64,000 bases of DNA from Enchytraeus crypticus (GCA_905160935.1 CAJHZI010000418.1:160001-224000), one strand, 5' to 3'. Counted from the first letter of the stretch, positions 22,881 through 35,105 are shown. Notes: generated from the sequence alone by a model not told the origin. Made by a program: numbers and translations.

Positions 22881-24071
22881 TACTATGTTCTATGCAATCA
22901 CCAAATCAATAACTCGAAATAATTGTTATGAGTCATTAACTCTGTTTATAGATGTAGATTATAATTTCAATTTTGTATGTGTTATGAACAATGAACTAGC
23001 TTTATTAAAAACTGTAATTATCATGATTTTCATGGTAGTCAGCTAGATAAGATACTCTGTATCTTCACTGACGACAGATATTTCTAGCTATAGATGTAGG
23101 AATTGCTGTTGATGCACTCTATGTCGCTTATGCATTTGTGTCTGTGCTGAAAAATATACATATTATTTATTCTATTCTTTTCAATCTATAACTAAAAAAA
23201 TATTGCATGCAGTAAACTGACGGCCATAATTTGCTAGTCATTTTGCTATTAAAATCATTCACTGTGCTTAACATGCAATTATCTCAAGGTATTTTTCTGC
23301 AACTTAATACGCAAATGTCGGCTTAAATTGTCGTTTAAATCTTCCACTCATCCATATCTTTTGTAGCACTATACGCTCGTACTATACCAGCTTTAATAAC
23401 TAGTTTAATTTGTCAGCGTAATTCATATAAGTGAAATGCATATCTCAATTACCAACTCACTTGGCCATTACACAATTGTCTGAATCAACTACTTGTACTT
23501 TAACATAAATTACTGTGACAATTTTTGTATTTAAACAAAACCTATACACGAAAATTTGCGAGGTGGGATACTCTTTAGTTCTAAGAGGAAAAGATTAGTT
23601 TCTAAAGTTCGTAAATGTTTTTAAACATAATGGAGACCAACTGTTATTATTCTGAACCAATTATTGCCAATTTGAATTATTAAGCGATCTAGAATTTAAA
23701 TTAAAGTGCAATAAATATTTGATATTATGAAAGCACATTGATAATTCATTCAAACCAATCTGAAATAAGGCTAGGCCTGCCGCATTTGTTAAATCTAACA
23801 TGAGTTTCTCTTATATATCTTCATTTAATCCCCTAACATCATTCTTGGAAGAGCATCTAATTTGCATATGCTATTTTATATAATTGCTATTTCTATCAAT
23901 TTGCGTCACAAGAAAACGAGTATAATATTGAATGACTTTTCATTTCCTAGACTGCAAAAGATTTGCGCAAAACTCAATTACAGCGATTCTGTATACACCA
24001 TAAAATAATTAAATTAGCAGTCCTCATAAGTACTTAAAACAGAAATTATAATAAGACATTTTAGAACGTAC

Positions 24072-24299
24072 CAGAAAATTCAAACTAGTCCTGTTGCTGT
24101 ATTTCTTCTTTCAGTCAGTAGAGCTGTTTCACTGTGTAGTGCTTGTTGAGATTGAAGTTAGATGTTGACTTCAACTTTGCGCAAGCTCTTTTATAGTGAA
24201 CTTGAAGTTAGACTTTGGAATAGTTGCTCATCAATCTGTTACACTCACTTCCTTGTTAGTCATATTTTACTTGGAATACAAACTGATTCTGGATTTTCC
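24072..24299 (-). promoter_or_regulatory. Candidate promoter and first exon of gene B
   Basis: Duplicate of the gene A candidate: TATAAAA at 24189-24195 on the minus strand and the kappaB-like GGAAAATCC at 24291-24299, both unchanged. Confidence 0.35.
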
Positions 24300-24799
24300 A
24301 ATTTCTTAAGTTTAACTCAGACTCTAAGGTCTAATTATATTATCGATCCAGAGTAAGCCTACTAATGTTCATTATGAACTACCAAATCAATCGATGATAA
24401 CATCGTACTCAACGTTCCAATAGATATCACAGCGGATACACTATTAGAGCCGTTATTCATTGAATTGCATTAATTATGCTTTGCGTGAATTTCAGTATTT
24501 CATATGCATTGATTTTCGTTAAAATTACCAGAATTATTAAGAGAGAGCAAAAGCCTAGTTTGCTATATTTATTCAGTAATAAAATTTTAATGCTTTATCC
24601 AGATGTAATAAAAAATGATTAAATTTATGAAAGGACAAAGGAAATTTCTTTCAGTGAAATCATGAGCTGGTTAAGTTGGATAGAACAAATATTAACACAT
24701 TATTTATCTGGCATCGCTTTCGAGTGAGATAACTGACGTTAACAATAACTTTACCAGCTTTAGCTTTACTTTACAAATGTTACGAACTTAAGACTACAT

Positions 24800-25021
24800 T
24801 ATCTTTGACCTCTCCTATTCAACCTTTGCACAGGAACTGAGACCAACACGTAAACCTCCATTCCACAAGTAAGCTTCCTCGGACTGAATTCCCGGATTTT
24901 GGCTTTGCACCGTTTTGGACTTCACACTCTGCTCATCGGATTGGATTTGGTACCATAGTGCTCAATGTCGTCATGGACGACAGTATCACTCTACTTCTGT
25001 TGTTGTTGTTGTTGTTGTTGT
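24800..25021 (+). mobile_element. CR1-like LINE 3' end in duplicate 2
   Basis: Same piece as 15625-15850, with a slightly longer (TTG)n tail. Confidence 0.75.
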
Positions 25022-25127
25022 GAACACGTCAATAAAAAAGCATGTGCATGCAGATTATCAACTAATAAATTAAAGATTGGTATACGAAATATCCATTAAT
25101 TAGATAGCATTAACAATCCTAAAATAT

Positions 25128-25266
25128 GATATATATATATATATCATATTATATATATATATATACATGCATATTATATATCATATGATATATATATATA
25201 TAATATGATATATATATTTATATATATATATATATACATAGATATAGATATATAGATATATATCAT
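25128..25266. repeat. (AT)n-rich tract, duplicate 2
   Basis: See 15955-16100. Confidence 0.85.
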
Positions 25267-26056
25267 AAAGTAGGAGGGAATTTGTTACAAGATGTACGAT
25301 TTGCAGATGACCAATGAATGGTAGCGGGCAGCGAGATTGGATTGCAGAAGATAATGGATAGGCTAAGTGATACGGCCCTAAGATATGGCATGAATATTAA
25401 TATAAAAGAGACCAAGGTTATGAGAGTGTCCAATAATAAAGGTGAAGTTAATATCACAATAAATGGTACGAATTTGGAACAGGTAAGGAGTTTCAAATAT
25501 TTGGGTAATACAATAACCGATGATGGGAAATGTGAGACTGAAATATGCAGTAGGGTTGCACAAGCAAAAGCGGCCTTTGGTAGTAGAAAAGAACTATTAA
25601 CAAAAAGTCTAAAGAAAGACACAAAGATAAAGATAGTGAAAACTTTGGTTTGGACCACGCTTTTGTATGGATGTAAAGCATAGACCTTAAGGAAGGAAGA
25701 TATTAGGAAACTGGAGGCATTGGAAATGTGGATTTGGAGAAGAATGGAGAGGATTAGCTGGACTCAAAAGGTTGCAAATGAGGAAGTCCTGGAGAGAGTT
25801 GGCACAGATAGACAGTTGATAAATGTATTAAGAAATAGGAAGAAGAGATGGATAGGACACATTCTACGGGGGAAGGTCTATTAAAAGAGGTCATAGAAGG
25901 TAGAATGGAAGGAAAAAGAGGCAGGGGCAGGCCGAGATTAGGTATGTTAGATGATTTAAGGACCCACTAATATGTGGAAATGAAGAGGAAGGCGGAAGAC
26001 AGAGAAGAGTGGAGGTGTTATGTACCATGGACCTGCCAGTAGGCAGTGCACTAAGA
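25266..26056 (+). mobile_element. RTE-like LINE fragment, with natural 3' end
   Basis: Same element as 16100-16734 and sharing the stop after FADDQ, so it was dead before duplication. It continues past 25901 through GRGRPRLGMLDDLR and a 3' tail CCATGGACCTGCCAGTAGGC...GTGCACTAAGA, then (AT)n. Confidence 0.85.
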
Positions 26057-26057
26057 T

Positions 26058-26127
<70 letters not shown>

Positions 26128-26155
26128 ATATAAATATATATACATATATATCATA
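26056..26155. repeat. (AT)n/(GT)n microsatellite
   Basis: Directly follows the natural 3' end of the RTE-like LINE. Confidence 0.9.
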
Positions 26156-26585
26156 TTTTAGGATTTAGTGAATGCAACCAAAGGTTGGCTGCCAAGTGTT
26201 CATATGACTAGTATTGGATGTTTACAGTTTTTCAACTGAAATTGATACTGATGCGATATTCAACAGAAGATGCTTCTAATCATCATATACATTTCTGCAA
26301 ACTTTGAGCTTTTAATTGCTTTATTAACTTCCGCAAAACAGCTCACTGTTGTTTAATTCCAGTTACGCTTGCCTTTGGATGTTTCTTGTTTGTCTTTTTC
26401 ATTTCTCGTTTATTTTGTTTATCGGACGTGGGAGGGTGTAAGTTAAGCTAAAAGTGTATGGTGAATGCATAAACCTAAATCTAATCTTGTTAATAGTTTC
26501 ATGTGTAGACATGGGATTTATTACATTTTTTCTTCCACGCAGATGATATCAATTAGTTGTCTTACTTAACTCGCTCGCCCTCCAT

Positions 26586-26591
26586 CTCTAT

Positions 26592-26647
<56 letters not shown>
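26586..26647. repeat. (CT)n microsatellite
   Basis: Nearly pure TC run. Confidence 0.9.
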
Positions 26648-27059
26648 GGGTTTTATGTGAATTGTTTACCCTTGATATACGCTAGGGAATGGTTTAATTC
26701 TTCGTATTCTAAGCAACCGTAAAATTTAGTTCAACAAAAATTTCACTAGCTGAAATTTTAAATTTTTTCTTCTCTTTGAGAAAGAGGTTTCTCCGTATGC
26801 TAATTTTCAGAGCCTAGGGAAGTATAAATTAAGAGCCTGTTGTAGGCTTGCAGAAAATGGTTGGCCTATTCAGCAACGTTTTGAGCATAGGAAGAGCCAC
26901 AGGTATATAGACTGCACAATTTTCTGCAAAATCATTGGTAACAACTACAAAATAAAATCTACAGGACTTACATCAGCAAGGCGATTTTATTAATGTTAAA
27001 ATTAATTTTTAATAATAACTATGAAATTTTAAAAAATATAGAAGTACATGTAGCTTGAT

Positions 27060-27150
27060 TGGAGGAGCTGAGAGAGGAATGGAAATGGTCTATACGTGTC
27101 CCGACCGTAGTTAGACTGGGAATCAAGGGAAGAAGAAGATGATGATAAGT
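27060..27150 (+). mobile_element. Third LINE group tail fragment
   Basis: GTCCCGACCGTAGTTAGACT, GGGAATCAAGGGAAGAAGAA and GATGATGATAA match the tail at 56960-57050. Confidence 0.55.
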
Positions 27151-27559
27151 TGTTGATTTCTGGTTGAGCAGCAAAACGATGCATAGCAGAACCCGCTTTA
27201 TTGATCGTCTGTAGTCGAATGAGAAATGAGTAAATTTGCAAGAAAGATCTATGGAAGTCAAGTCTGTCATAGTTCAATTAATAGAAATGGCGTTCACTTG
27301 TATCATTTCACCAATTGACACTCAATCTAACATAGAATTCTGATAGAAACATCACTAAAACTGATTCAATATAACAGTTTCGAATTTTCATTATTACTTT
27401 TTGCCCGTCAAGATGAATAACAGTTCTATAATGTAGGCCTACACAAAAACATTTAAATGATTCTTATTCGACCCAGACTCATTATGTTTTTCCAGTTTAT
27501 TATGTTTTTCCAGTTTATTGCCATATATTATTATATTTTTAGAATATTAGAAAAAATTA

Positions 27560-27700
27560 AATTTGAAACTCGTCAGTACCGATAGAAATCCGTGTATGGA
27601 TGTGATTGTACACGGTTCAAATTCATGGCTCGTTATTGATAGGCCTAAATAAGGAGCCCAGAGAATAAACTGATATTAACACAAGGCTTAGACCTTTTTA
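27560..27700 (+). mobile_element. Probable degenerate SINE1
   Basis: GGTTCAAATTCATGG (box B-like) followed by AATAAACTGATATTAACA, reminiscent of the SINE1 end. Weak. Confidence 0.3.
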
Positions 27701-28236
27701 GCCCTGTTATAATTTTTCAGCTTTATTTTGGCGAATATTTATTGCCAAATTAGTAAACAAACCATATTACATATTGTAATGTTTCAACATTTTAATTTCT
27801 TTATATCTATGTCATGTATATTATATATATGCAAATCACTACTGGGTTAGAATCGAAGAAGAGAATAAATGACAAGAAGCAGAAATTCATTAAAATTTAT
27901 TACAATTGTTTGTTTGCTTTTAAATTTGTTAAATGCAAATTTTTACATTAAGAATCTCTCACAAGTTATTGTAAAGACGGCGATGGACTCGTAATGTGAA
28001 TGTAAATAAAATTCTGGGTTCAGTTCATAAGGCTCCTAGAGAAATTTCATTCAGAAACATCAAAAATTTTTGCCGTGAAGGCGAAACCTTTGATATTTCA
28101 CTATATGCAACATGTAGGCATATAGTAGATGTCTAAACTTGCTGTTTCTTTTCTGAATCAAGTCACCTTTTCACGCTACCGACGGCTAAACAACATGTCC
28201 TGTCGTTTTCTTGTTAACTAGAACTATTCCTTAGTC

Positions 28237-28615
28237 CTATTTGCGACACACGCAAATCTTTCCTTTCTTGCACCACTTGCTTTTGTCATTTTTCCTTCCC
28301 TTTTCGCATGAACCTCTCTTATGTTTGTCCAGGCTCTTGCAGAAAGAGTTGCAGCTCTTGGCTTTTCGAAGTTTCGACGACCACTTCCCAATATTTGCAG
28401 GATTATCGCACCAAAAAGCCGATGATAACCCAAATGCAAAAGTTTACGGCACGCTTTTCCCTTGACATTGCTGCTCCTTCTAGAAGTCCGCGCTCTTCTG
28501 CCTGCACGGCTATGTCGAAGGGTTGCACATCCACTGCTGCGGCCTGGGAAATCATCCCCAACAGAAGAGAACCCATCACGGTGAGAAAAAGTGAAGCAAA
28601 TAGTCTGGCCAGCAT
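28237..28615 (-). pseudogene. Frameshifted macin-like paralogue E
   Basis: The 5' frame (28615 down to 28403) encodes a signal peptide, an acidic propeptide, the dibasic site REKR (residues 52-55) and the first cysteine in the context NFCIW, then stops. A different frame on the same strand, from about 28420 to the TAG at 28237, encodes the rest of a macin-like domain: WCDNPA, SCNSFCK, GSC, WCKKGK and a final CVCRK, seven cysteines in the family order. Codons for the first two cysteines are 28 nt apart; in B, C and D they are 33 nt apart, so about 5 nt are missing net between the two frames. No intron could fit. It is a recently disabled gene or an assembly error. Otherwise the cysteine framework is intact and very basic. 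A CAG|ATTACAG sequence at 28670 resembles the acceptor of C and D. Confidence 0.7.
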
Positions 28616-28829
28616 GATATGATCTCTAGTTGTCGACTGGGAGGACTAGTTACAAGATATATCTGTAATCTGTATATCCATAACAAAAACAAGACAGTGT
28701 ACACAAGACATGGAAACTCCTTTAATTATAATTACATGTATAATAGTACTATTCATAAAACCTGTTAGAGTCAAATTCTTCAAAGCTTAAAGTGAAATTG
28801 TTTTCTATTAAAGCTGCGTATTTACATTT

Positions 28830-28862
28830 TATCTCTCTCTCTCCCTCTCTTGCATTTTCAAA

Positions 28863-28894
<32 letters not shown>

Positions 28895-28955
28895 TGCACT
28901 TTCAAACTCTCTCTCTCTCTCTTGCACTTTCTCTCTCTCTCTCTCTCTCTCTTTC
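28830..28955. repeat. (CT)n microsatellite with TTGCAYTTTC spacers
   Basis: TC runs separated by repeated TTGCATTTTC/TTGCACTTTC words, upstream of macin copy E. Confidence 0.85.
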
Positions 28956-29454
28956 TTTCCGGTGTTTTAATTCTGTGCTAGGAGTAATTAAGCTTACAAA
29001 TTATTTTTCTTATTTGCTCAATTCTCAACTAATTCCTGCTCTACTTCAAGACGAGACACTAAGAAATGGACATACCAGACTTCGAGATGTAAATCTCACT
29101 GAAATGTTATGAAATCTGACAAATTTACGGTATTTTGAATTAGGATACTGTAACTCAAAGCCTCATTTTCTTCTTCTTAAGGGAGCGTTATGCACAACAG
29201 ACAATTCATTCTATCACGAAGACCATGATTATATTTGCACTTATATTCTTCAGAAAACGACATTCGGTCTTTCGCATGCTATAATTATCATCAATGATTA
29301 AGAATAATCATTAAGATCAAAGATTTCTTGTTAGATCTATTGCGGCAGAATAAAATTAACTTTTCTAACCTTTTATCTTTTCTAAACTTTTCCCGTTTGC
29401 GTCAATTTTGTCAGCGTCTTTAAATTATTTTCTTTTGTACGGTTGGGGGTTTTG

Positions 29455-29480
29455 ATTAGGGTTAGGGTTAGAGTTAGGGC
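29455..29480 (+). repeat. Short interstitial TTAGGG tract
   Basis: Reads TTAGGGTTAGGG, one GTTAGA variant, then GTTAGGG. TTAGGG is the common animal telomere unit. Confidence 0.5.
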
Positions 29481-29714
29481 TCGATCAAGGTAAGTAAATG
29501 AGTTAGCACAAATCTTGTGATTTGTGTATTTAACTGGTACTGGCGAAAGACGAATTATCTCTTTCTGAAGGAAGTAAGCGCAAGGATATCCGTCAAAACC
29601 AACTTTGAGGTGTGCCCTGTAGTGCCAATTGAAAGATCCAATGTAGGCTAGACAAAGCACTGGCCATATGGTTTCTTTACATATTATTTATTAGTTTAGC
29701 TAATAAATAAATGT

Positions 29715-30055
29715 ATTGGAATTGTGGATTTGGAGAAGAATGACGAGGATTAGCTGAACTCAAAAGGTTACAACTGAGGAAGTTCTGGAGAGAGTTGGTA
29801 CAGATAGACAGTTGAAAACTGTATTAAGAAATAGGAAGGAGAGTTGGATTTGACACATTCTAAGGGGGAAAAGTCTATTAAAAGAGGTAATTGAAGGAAG
29901 AATAGAAGGAAAAAGAGGCAGAGGCAGGTGAGATTAGGTATGTTAGATGATTTAAAGATCCACTCATATGTGGACAAAAAGAGGAAAGCGGACGACAGAG
30001 AAGAGTGGATGCGTTATATTCCATGGATCTGCCTGTAGGCATTGCACTAGAGAGA
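29715..30055 (+). mobile_element. RTE-like LINE 3' end fragment
   Basis: Matches the last 350 bp of the family: WIWRRMTRIS-like coding, RNRKESWI, and tail CCATGGATCTGCCTGTAGGC...TTGCACTAGAGAGA. Frameshifts throughout. Confidence 0.75.
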
Positions 30056-31609
30056 ACGAGTTTAGCTAAGGCATATACATCACACAGACTAAGTAAACTG
30101 CAGAAAAACTGCTACTATAAAACATCGACTTTGATCATTCCACACAGAATAGACTTTCTAGAGTTTAGTAGCAGAGTTTAAAATAGACTTTCATACGTGT
30201 ACAGTATATGTGCAGTTTAATAATGACTATTGAATCTGACGGCGACTAGCATGTGATATTGAAAAATATTTAATGTGCTCCCTATAGTCTCACTGTACCC
30301 TCATTCCTTATTCGCTTCGTACGTAATCGTATGCTAAATCAAAAGAAATATATCTTTGAGTGTCGTGTGTGTGAGCAAACATTTCATCTAGCCTATATCT
30401 GTTTTTAACTTGGTAATAGCGAATAGCAAATACCTCACTAACTCTTGAAAGTAGTTAAGATGTGATTTATCTTTACTTTTCTATCTCATTATATAGTGTT
30501 CGCAAAGTTCAATTAGTCCATCTATTAAAATAGTAAACTAATCAAAGAGAACCGGCTGGTTGCGCAGATTATTTTCCAAAGTTTTCGATTAATAAATAAG
30601 CGAAAACAACTTTACACCTCAGAACAAGAACAATGACCTAAGTGACTTAGAAAGGACAGAGCATGTAACTTAAACAAGGTAAAATGTTTAAGGTCTGTTT
30701 CCGTATGGCAATGAATAGGCCTACTACTATAAAACGGCTAGGCTGGGATTTGCACCGATGTCCTATAGTTTGTCAAGAAAGCGTGATTTCTATTCAGCTA
30801 TCCAACCGGTGCAAATGAGAACCAAAACCTCGAAAACTTTGACACATTCAAAGGATATTCGTGCTTAAATTTTTGAACATTGAAAAAACAAACAAAATCT
30901 TTAAATCTATGTCTTTCTAAACTGTGATAAAGCGTGCAAAAAAGCTACAACAGAATGATATCAGCAAATATATCAATCAGAAACCTATGTTTAATGTTAA
31001 GCAATAAAGATTAATGGTTTTTACGATGAAGTAGTGATATGGTCATTAATGAGCGAGTATACAAATGGATGCATACGAAAGCCAGTAAACTGCAAAACTA
31101 AAGAAAAACTCTCAAATATTAAATTTTTTATGTTGTACAATCATAGTAATACTCTGTATTAAACAATCTTATATCGTTAGTTGTCGGAGTAATTTTTTGT
31201 TCTAAAAACTGACTCAAATCAACATCAAAGAACTCTTAGAAATGAGGTAAATGTCTTACGGGTAAATAATACATTTGTAGTGTCTCGAATCTGGAACGTC
31301 TCATTTTCGCGGTAGTTCCATTGATTGTTATAATTTTCATTGATTTCTGTGCACTTGAATTAAACAGTTATATCAGAGAGTAAAGTGAAAATAATGATTC
31401 ACCCTCGAACAATCTTTGACATCTTCAAACTTAGACATCTTCGAACCAATCTTTATTCGTAGTTCAAATGTAGAGAGTAGATTTGGACTCCTGAGAATCT
31501 CATTGCCTGATCATAAAATAGACTGAAATCGACGAAAAGTAACCACAATACCGGAGTTCAGATCCAGTGATACACCGTCCCACCTCACGATTTATGCAAT
31601 TCTAGGCTC
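30056..31609. other. No gene recognised
   Basis: Unique-looking AT-rich sequence upstream of copy E and downstream of gene C. A minus-strand CTATATAATGAG near 30490 could be a promoter relic; I see nothing to link it. Confidence 0.4.
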
Positions 31610-31995
31610 TCTCTCTCTCTCTCTTCAGTGCACTGCTAAGTGGCAGTTCAAGGTACATATTCATACTCAAAGTCTTCTTTCTCTATCTATAATATCATTC
31701 CTTAGATCAACAAGTTAATCCCTTCACAAAGTTTATGCCTAAACCATAGCTTATATAGCCAATAGCTTGGGAAAAGTATGGCTTCTGATGTGGTTTCCCG
31801 TTGCCTTCCTCAGTTAGGTGTATTAATTATCATTTAATCATGGGGGAAAATATTTAATGGTGAGCTGGGTCCCCTCTTGCCATCCTCAGCTCCTGCCTTA
31901 GTCGCCTTTTGCGTACACGCAGCAGATTTTTTGCGGTTGCCCTATTCTGCAGTGGTCCAACCACACCCGAGCACAAAGCGGGGAATTCCAGGCTA
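31610..31995 (-). mobile_element. R1 SINE-like repeat, nearly full copy
   Basis: Begins with (CT)n and CAGTGCACTGCTAAGTGGCA, then TTCCCGTTGCCTTCCTCAGT, CTCAGCTCCTGCCTTAGTCG and GCACAAAGCGGGGAA. About 370 bp, like 51410. Confidence 0.7.
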
Positions 31996-33107
31996 TTTAT
32001 TGTAATTCATCTAAACATTTTCATTCGCAAAAACTTCATGCAGTGTCATACACATTGAAAGACACCGCTGATAAAGAACAATTTAACTTGAATTTAAAAT
32101 TTCATACCGAAATTAAGTTTCAGTTTTTTATCGAAATAAAATTTTCTCAGTTTCCGCTCCTTTCCTTGCAGAAGTATGCAGAAGTATTTTATGACACATT
32201 CCTCAATACATACTCCAGCCAGAAATAATGGCAGGAATGTGTGGAGGATCTTTATGATTGAAATGTAATCTCTTAACTATTGCTTGACAATTGTTAAGAG
32301 ATTGTGCATTTTTTGCGATGTTAATTTAATTTACTTGATCTATGTTGCAATTTAATTATATTCTGCAATAATTTATTGATTCAAGCAATAATTGCAGCGT
32401 TCAAGACTCTAGCTCGCGTGTTGACAGATCCAGAAGTATAGTGCGCTCACAGGATGAGACAAATTTCATTCAGTATTTCTTTTGCAGAAGATTAGATAAG
32501 ATTAGATTATAAGATAAGATTAGAACCTCCTGCTAACCTATACTTTGTATAGCACATGGAACATATGTATGCCTACTAACAACATGAAGAAGCTGCATAG
32601 GTCTGAGGTACACTTGGTATGAGGTGATATTTCAAAGGAAATGCTGTACGTTACTGCGTTTTAATATTTGAAAAGTAAAGAAGCAGTTACTCCACTGCAG
32701 TCCATGATAAAGTCTGAATGCATTTTATAAAACAATTTCTATAGCCATTAATTGAATTTGTTTAAATTAGTAATTTTCTAGACAAGAGTTCTTTTAAATA
32801 TGATTATACGGTTAGTAAACAGTATTTTGAGAGAGTCTTATGTAAATGAAATAAAAATTTAAACTCGATTTGCAGATCATATTGACTGCTATTTTTACTT
32901 TACACTTTTTATAACATACAATAAAATTATCTCTCATTAGACGTTGTTGCGTTGTTATACTATTTTTTCTACTATTTTTAAGCTCTCAGTCTGTAAAGCC
33001 GTTGATAAGATCGAGCTATGAGATTTCAAAATAAAGCAGCTTTTTATTCCTACTTAGAGTTACATTCAGTAAGGGCCCATTCCAGAACTTTCTCATTCCT
33101 TCCTAAC

Positions 33108-33488
33108 TCACTTGCAGAGGCAGGACTTGCCCTTTGGACACCAGGTGCTAGTATCGTAGTTCTTTCCACCGCAGGAACCACTGCGGAATCCCTTCTTCTT
33201 GCAGAAGGAGTTGCAGTCGGTCACACCCTGTAACCACCAGAAAGCTCTCCAGATTCCTCTGCTCACCGGATCATCACAGTACCATCCGGTCCTGTCTCCT
33301 ATCCACTTGCAGGCTTTGGCGCTGGGCTCTCGTTTCGTTCTCGATAAGACAGCATCATGAGCAAGTTCTTGGTTCCCCTCGAGTGACTCCACTTGGTTTT
33401 CCACCGCCATGGCTGTAATGACAGTTGCCACAGCCACCAGCATCAGGGTGGAAAGCATCAGACGTGTAAAGAAATTCGATGACTTCAT
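33108..33488 (-). CDS. Macin-like peptide precursor C
   Basis: A 126-residue precursor: signal peptide residues 1 to about 28 (ending AMA), a short propeptide 29-53 ending in RTKR (50-53), and a 73-residue mature peptide with cysteines at 60, 71, 92, 96, 106, 117, 123 and 125. Shared motifs are ACKWIGDRTG, YCDDPVSRG, GVTDCNSFCKKKG, WCPKG and CLCK. Between the second and third cysteines is an aromatic stretch (IWRAFWW) that could form an amphipathic, membrane-binding helix. That is inference. The propeptide is much shorter than in A and B. An AATAAA lies at 33043-33048 on the coding strand, about 60 nt past the stop. A conserved acceptor, donor and TATA box upstream suggest one noncoding first exon. 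It is closely related to gene D. Confidence 0.78.
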   Translation of the reverse strand: MKSSNFFTRLMLSTLMLVAVATVITAMAVENQVESLEGNQELAHDAVLSRTKREPSAKACKWIGDRTGWYCDDPVSRGIWRAFWWLQGVTDCNSFCKKKGFRSGSCGGKNYDTSTWCPKGKSCLCK

Positions 33489-33529
33489 TGTAGAGCGGAA
33501 AGACAGGTATAAATAAATTATGGTTCAAT

Positions 33530-34580
33530 CTGAACATAAATCACAATAATTAATTAATAAATATAAGTATAATATAATATAACCAATTATTTTTATGAAG
33601 GACAGCGATTTGACGTCCAAATTGACAAATATTTCATCAAATAATAAACAGATCACTCGACAGAATTTCAGCCTGGTTACTTGAGTTGTCTCTTATAGTG
33701 AATAGAATAAACGTTAAATAGACCTGAATAGAATAGACTCATTAATAGTATTTTGAAGTATTTTGGAGTTTTGGAAAGTTTTTCAAATGCGGCAGTTTTG
33801 TCAAGAATGTATTTAGTTTTGATGGTCACTATCGGCCGTGACGGAAATTCGTTCTCTAAACTCAAAGTTATCTAAAATGGTCTCAGAACATCTGCATAAG
33901 ATTTAACAAAGACTGATCAATGAGCATCGAATCTGACCTTTTCAGAAAATTAATTTTACCTAAGTAGTCACTATCTTGGCAGAAGCCAAGTATAGCAAGT
34001 CTAGAAGAAATGAAAGGAGGAAATACCGAAAACTAGAAAAAGAACAACTAAGAAATGAAACTTTGTATACACATGCGATTGTCATATGTATAATTGTATA
34101 TCTATAAGACCAATAAAGTGTTTTATGTGTGTAAAACAATATATTACACTTTCAACTAAATGTTAAGAAAAGAAAAGCTGTTTTGTTCCTTCAAGGCTCA
34201 ATACAGTTTCTGCTTCAAAGCCTACATCACTATTATCTACAGGAAATATCAAACATATGCAGAATTTTTGCCAGGATCTTGACATTGTTGCTGAGGATTT
34301 TGTTATTGTGCTTCATTAAATTGAATTACTGCTGTGTATTATTCTATATTGTACTGTTCAGTTGTCTTCAGTACAGTTCAATAGTAATTACATCTTACTC
34401 CCGAACCGCCACCAACTTCATTCTCTCCAAAACGTTGGACTCCAATTTTTGTCCATGCCAAAGCCAAATCTGCTCCTGAACATTTCTATCGGCAAATTTT
34501 GCCAATTTATCTATAAATATTTCCTATTTATTTATTTATTTATTTATCTATTCAGTTTTTAAGTAACAGTAATTTCTTAC
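33530..34580 (-). other. Predicted 5'UTR intron of gene C
   Basis: On the minus strand a donor GTAAGAAAT begins at 34580 and an acceptor TGTTCAG ends at 33530, giving a 1051-nt intron. Exon 2 would start at 33529 with ATTGAACC, 41 nt before the ATG. Gene D has the same donor and acceptor words at equivalent places. No transcript evidence was available. Confidence 0.5.
33600..33618 (-). promoter_or_regulatory. Conserved 19-bp block upstream of gene C coding exon
   Basis: Minus-strand GGACGTCAAATCGCTGTCC lies 112-130 nt before the ATG, inside the predicted intron. An identical 19-mer lies at almost the same distance before gene D, while surrounding intronic sequence is largely unalignable. Confidence 0.4.
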
Positions 34581-34712
34581 CCCTCACTGCTTGCAAGCAA
34601 AGTTGTTGAATATTTTTCTCTCTTAACTAAGTAACAACTTTAAACTAAATCTCTGTAACAGATCTGTTTCAACCGTTAAGTGCAGAGATATCGGCTTTCA
34701 AGATTATATAGC
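34581..34712 (-). promoter_or_regulatory. Predicted core promoter and first exon of gene C
   Basis: Minus-strand GCTATATAATC at 34702-34712 is a TATA box. A start site about 30 nt downstream would give a noncoding exon of about 100 nt ending in GCAAGCAGTGAGGG at 34581, directly before the donor. The exon end and donor match gene D. Confidence 0.45.
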
Positions 34713-34783
34713 TAGAAATGAGGAAGAAAACAGCGAATTCAAAACCGATTCGTGCATAATATTCTATTCATTTTCTAGTTACA

Positions 34784-34796
34784 AAGAATTTGATTC
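34784..34796 (-). promoter_or_regulatory. Conserved upstream word, gene C
   Basis: The plus strand reads AAGAATTTGATTC, about 75 nt upstream of the gene C TATA box. Gene D has AAGAATTTGACTC at a nearly equal distance, followed in both by a TCGACA a little further on. Factor unknown. Confidence 0.35.
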
Positions 34797-34979
34797 ACCG
34801 TTTAATCGACACGCCTACAGGCTAGGAACTGTAAGCAACAATGTACAATGTAATCGTTGAGCAAAGCTACACGTGATCGAAGTTAGTCATGCGTTAAGTC
34901 TGATTTTGTCGATACCATTGAAATAGCATGGAGTCACCACTCAAACACTTAATGGTTAACATTTTAAAAGACGGTGCCT

Positions 34980-35105
34980 ATAGTGTGGAAAATATAGGAC
35001 TTCTGAGGTGATTTCCATTTGCATTCCAGAACTCTTGATTAGTCATATACCTCTCATGACACGTGCTGTTAAAGGTTGGTCTATTCTTCGGTATCCAGGA
35101 CGCAA
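34980..35105 (-). mobile_element. R1 SINE-like repeat, partial copy
   Basis: GGACTTCTGAGGTGATTTCC and TGTTAAAGGTTGGTCTATTC resemble the 53110 copy. Confidence 0.4.

Larger units (their letters stand above)
21330..24071 (-). other. Candidate 5'UTR intron of gene B
   Basis: Same arrangement as gene A in the second duplicate: acceptor TTTTATAATTGCAG ending at 21330 and candidate donor GTACGT starting at 24071. Both are preserved between the duplicates. Confidence 0.35.
16735..25901. repeat. Tandem segmental duplication, copy 2
   Basis: The 9167-bp second copy, starting with the same TCTAGAAATTTCC word as copy 1. Beyond 25901 the LINE continues to its natural 3' end, so the original right boundary was inside that LINE. 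It carries macin gene B. Divergence from copy 1 is about 3 percent over the first 330 bp, with some long identical stretches. Confidence 0.93.

Noticed and set aside
25263..25658. Minus-strand 131-codon hydrophobic frame
   Set aside because: Antisense of the RTE-like LINE reverse transcriptase, which explains the sequence fully.
33108..33488. Big defensin or beta-defensin identity
   Set aside because: Beta-defensins end in adjacent CC and have six cysteines with different spacing; these have eight and end in CxC, as macins do.
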